From assembly GCA_003445475.1 (NCBI GenBank), contig DMDP01000139.1, positions 1 to 6,072 on the forward strand: a stretch of 6,072 nt of DNA. The letters are read 5' to 3'. Shown piece by piece: positions 5,011 to 6,072 of the stretch. The stretch comes from Peptococcaceae bacterium. GTDB lineage: Bacteria > Bacillota > Desulfotomaculia > Desulfotomaculales > UBA12532. Position 1 is the stretch's first letter, and every line of letters starts with the position of its first letter. The notes under the pieces are model-generated. The model saw only the letters and a list, made by a program, of their open reading frames with translations, was not told the origin of the DNA and did not search any database. Position numbers and translations under genes: made by a program.

Positions 5011-5433
5011 CTAACTCTGATCGGGCCACGGGCGGTATGCCGCTTGCCCGCCGTATACCTGGCCGCCCGTCGGCGTAAACGTACCGGCAGGGTTAAACTG
5101 TGTGCCGGTGTAGGTGGCGCCGTACTGGGCTCCGTACTGGGGTGCGCCGTACGCGGGTTGAGTGGCGGTGAAGGGCTGGAACGGTTGGGCCGCCTGCGTC
5201 GACATCTGCTGGGCGATACTCGAGAGCTGGTTGAGGCTGTTGTTCAGACCCGCAGCCAGTTGCTGTATGCGCTGGAGTTGCTGGACGGCACTGGATTCGA
5301 GCTGTTGCAGGCGTTGGAGCTGGGAAGAGTTCGACTGCTCCGACTGGGCCAGCTGGCTTGCAATCGAGGCAATGTTGCTGATGTCCTGACGCAGGCTGCT
5401 GATCTGGTTCTGGATCTGCTGTACGTTGTACAC
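5011..5433 (-). CDS. Gln/Ser-rich coiled-coil protein with Tyr-Gly-Pro tail, unrecognised
   Basis: 140 residues, starting at GTG (5431-5433) behind a textbook SD GAGGAGGT (5442-5449) eight bases upstream. Residues 1-80 are a long amphipathic helix with hydrophobic heptads, very rich in Gln, Ser, Leu and Asn (QQIQNQISSLRQDISNIAS; LQRLQQLESSAVQQLQRIQQ), as expected for a coiled coil that oligomerises. Residues 85-140 are a disordered tail with Gln/Pro/Ala/Tyr/Gly motifs (AYGAPQYGAQYGATYTG) and a final PWPDQS. There is no signal peptide and no membrane segment. Composition of this kind is seen in spore-coat, surface and scaffold-like proteins, but I do not recognise the family. It has its own strong terminator. 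No convincing sigma-A promoter was found in the 100 bases upstream (two TATAGA boxes lack a matching -35), so another sigma factor might be used. The minus frame keeps sensible codon use to the stop. Confidence 0.75.
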   Translation of the reverse strand: MYNVQQIQNQISSLRQDISNIASIASQLAQSEQSNSSQLQRLQQLESSAVQQLQRIQQLAAGLNNSLNQLSSIAQQMSTQAAQPFQPFTATQPAYGAPQYGAQYGATYTGTQFNPAGTFTPTGGQVYGGQAAYRPWPDQS

Positions 5434-5553
5434 TTGTTGCTACCTCCTCATTTAAGCAATTTTGTCTATATTGTGTCTTTTTGCTGGTGCTCTATAAGTG
5501 GCATTTCTTGGGTAGATGAGCGCGGCGGACACGGTTCGCCTTAACTTTCGCTA

Positions 5554-5582
5554 TGGACACCGGTACCGCTTCTTTGTATAAT
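5554..5582 (+). promoter_or_regulatory. Near-consensus sigma-A promoter of the arginine decarboxylase gene
   Basis: A -35 box TGGACA (5554-5559, 5 of 6), an exact 17-base spacer and a perfect -10 TATAAT (5577-5582). The start is predicted near 5589, giving a leader of about 38 bases before the ATG at 5627. The leader contains no recognised riboswitch. Confidence 0.8.
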
Positions 5583-5626
5583 TAGTGGCGTTGCAAGGAA
5601 ATTTGCCGTAAGGGGAATGGGAAAGA

Positions 5627-6072
5627 ATGCTGCCGACGCCGACCAGGTATTTTCTTACTGCAGGTTGCGCCGAGGGGCGGAGCCACCTGAACGCTTTTGA
5701 CAACGCCTTGCTTAACGCGGGCATCGGTAACGTGAATCTGGTACGTATCTCCAGTATCCTGCCGCCCGGTGCCAGGTACGACCCGCAGATCGTCCTCCCC
5801 CGGGGCAGCCTGGTGCCCACCGCCTACGGGTGTATCATCAGTGACGTCCCCGGCGAGTTGATCGCCGCTGCGGTGGGCGTGGCCGTCGCCGAGGATGGAT
5901 TCGGGGTTATCATGGAGTTCGCCGACAAGTGCTCACTCGAAGCCGCACGGAAGGCGGTGGACGAGATGCTCGACGAAGCTTTTGCGCGGCGGGGACTTAC
6001 GGCGGGGGGGGAAAAAAACGAGGGCCGCGCGCCTACGGGGGGGGAGCGGGAGAGAGGCGGGTGGGGGAAAAG
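5627..6072 (+). CDS. pdaD: Pyruvoyl-dependent arginine decarboxylase, 3' end cut by the window
   Basis: Converts arginine to agmatine plus CO2, the first step of agmatine-based polyamine synthesis in the cytoplasm. The precursor cleaves itself into two chains and turns a serine into the pyruvoyl cofactor. Family hallmarks are plain: LNAFDNALLNAGIGNVNL at 21-38, RISSILPP with the Ser42-Ser43 cleavage site, PTAYGCIISDVPGE at 64-77, and VIMEFADKCS containing Glu97, the counterpart of the catalytic Glu109 in the Methanocaldococcus jannaschii enzyme; Asn37 matches its Asn47. ATG at 5627 is the first start after an in-frame TAA at 5609; GGGA-type SD bases lie just ahead, with AAGGGG farther up. 148 codons are visible of the ~155-165 usual in the family. 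From about residue 127 on, the family's C-terminal block (ACVEH-x-x-x-x-CGAVFA-like) is replaced by Gly/Arg-rich sequence, which I attribute to read errors at the contig end, not to a real change. Polyamine genes such as speE often follow but lie outside. Confidence 0.93.
   Translation, partial: MLPTPTRYFLTAGCAEGRSHLNAFDNALLNAGIGNVNLVRISSILPPGARYDPQIVLPRGSLVPTAYGCIISDVPGELIAAAVGVAVAEDGFGVIMEFADKCSLEAARKAVDEMLDEAFARRGLTAGGEKNEGRAPTGGERERGGWGK

Noticed and set aside
5044..5544. Plus-strand frame of 166 codons opposite the Gln-rich gene
   Set aside because: Its Leu/Arg-rich text is the complement of CAG/CTG-type codons. The minus strand has the textbook SD, a coiled-coil pattern and a terminator.
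5551..5820. Minus-strand frame opposite pdaD
   Set aside because: It is antisense to unmistakable arginine decarboxylase motifs and to that gene's promoter.
1..6072. CRISPR array, insertion sequence or attachment site
   Set aside because: There are no regularly spaced repeats, no transposase or integrase frames, and no paired terminal or direct repeats. The only tandem repeat is the 11-bp duplication at 3138.

Overview
The window looks like a complete small contig, or one cut at contig ends, from a fairly GC-rich, spore-forming clostridial Firmicute of the Desulfotomaculum/Pelotomaculum/Ammonifex/Moorella type. That placement is an inference. It rests on the relic of a SleB-type spore cortex hydrolase, a pyruvoyl-dependent arginine decarboxylase of the kind found in such bacteria, strong Gram-positive Shine-Dalgarno (SD) sequences with TTG and GTG starts, and sigma-A-like promoters with exact 17-base spacers. 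The first ~85 and last ~75 bases carry G/C-run-rich, error-like sequence, so both terminal genes are partial and their outermost residues are unreliable.

Layout. (1) 2-3055 (+): a very large DUF499-family P-loop ATPase. Its N-terminus is cut off at the window edge just at the Walker A loop. Proteins of this family commonly sit in phage-defence or restriction-like islands. (2) 3056-3274: a short scar with an 11-bp tandem duplication and what may be the broken start of a DUF262 (GmrSD-like) gene, followed by a good promoter. (3) 3275-3956 (+): a type II toxin-antitoxin pair, a Phd/YefM-like antitoxin and a PIN-domain ribonuclease toxin, with 74 nt of overlap. (4) 3957-4501: a gene-poor scrapyard holding two minus-strand gene ends, one unrecognised and one the C-terminus of SleB. 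(5) 4502-4600 (+): a 32-residue membrane peptide gene with its own promoter. (6) 4668-4910 and 5011-5433 (-): two small unrecognised proteins, each with its own intrinsic terminator. The first has a near-consensus promoter whose start region is a palindrome covering the SD. The second is a Gln/Ser-rich coiled coil with a Tyr/Gly/Pro tail. (7) 5627-end (+): pyruvoyl-dependent arginine decarboxylase, which makes agmatine for polyamine synthesis, behind a near-consensus promoter.

How the parts fit. The left half (DUF499 ATPase, possible DUF262 debris, toxin-antitoxin pair, gene relics) has the character of a defence or accessory island in decay. The right end returns to core metabolism. No complete new multigene system is visible. 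The best candidates for a second look are a GTCAC-(SD)-GTGAC motif shared by the leaders of the toxin-antitoxin operon and the 80-residue gene, and the small membrane and coiled-coil proteins. The usual partners of DUF499 proteins (DUF1156 methyltransferase, helicase) would have to lie upstream, outside the window.
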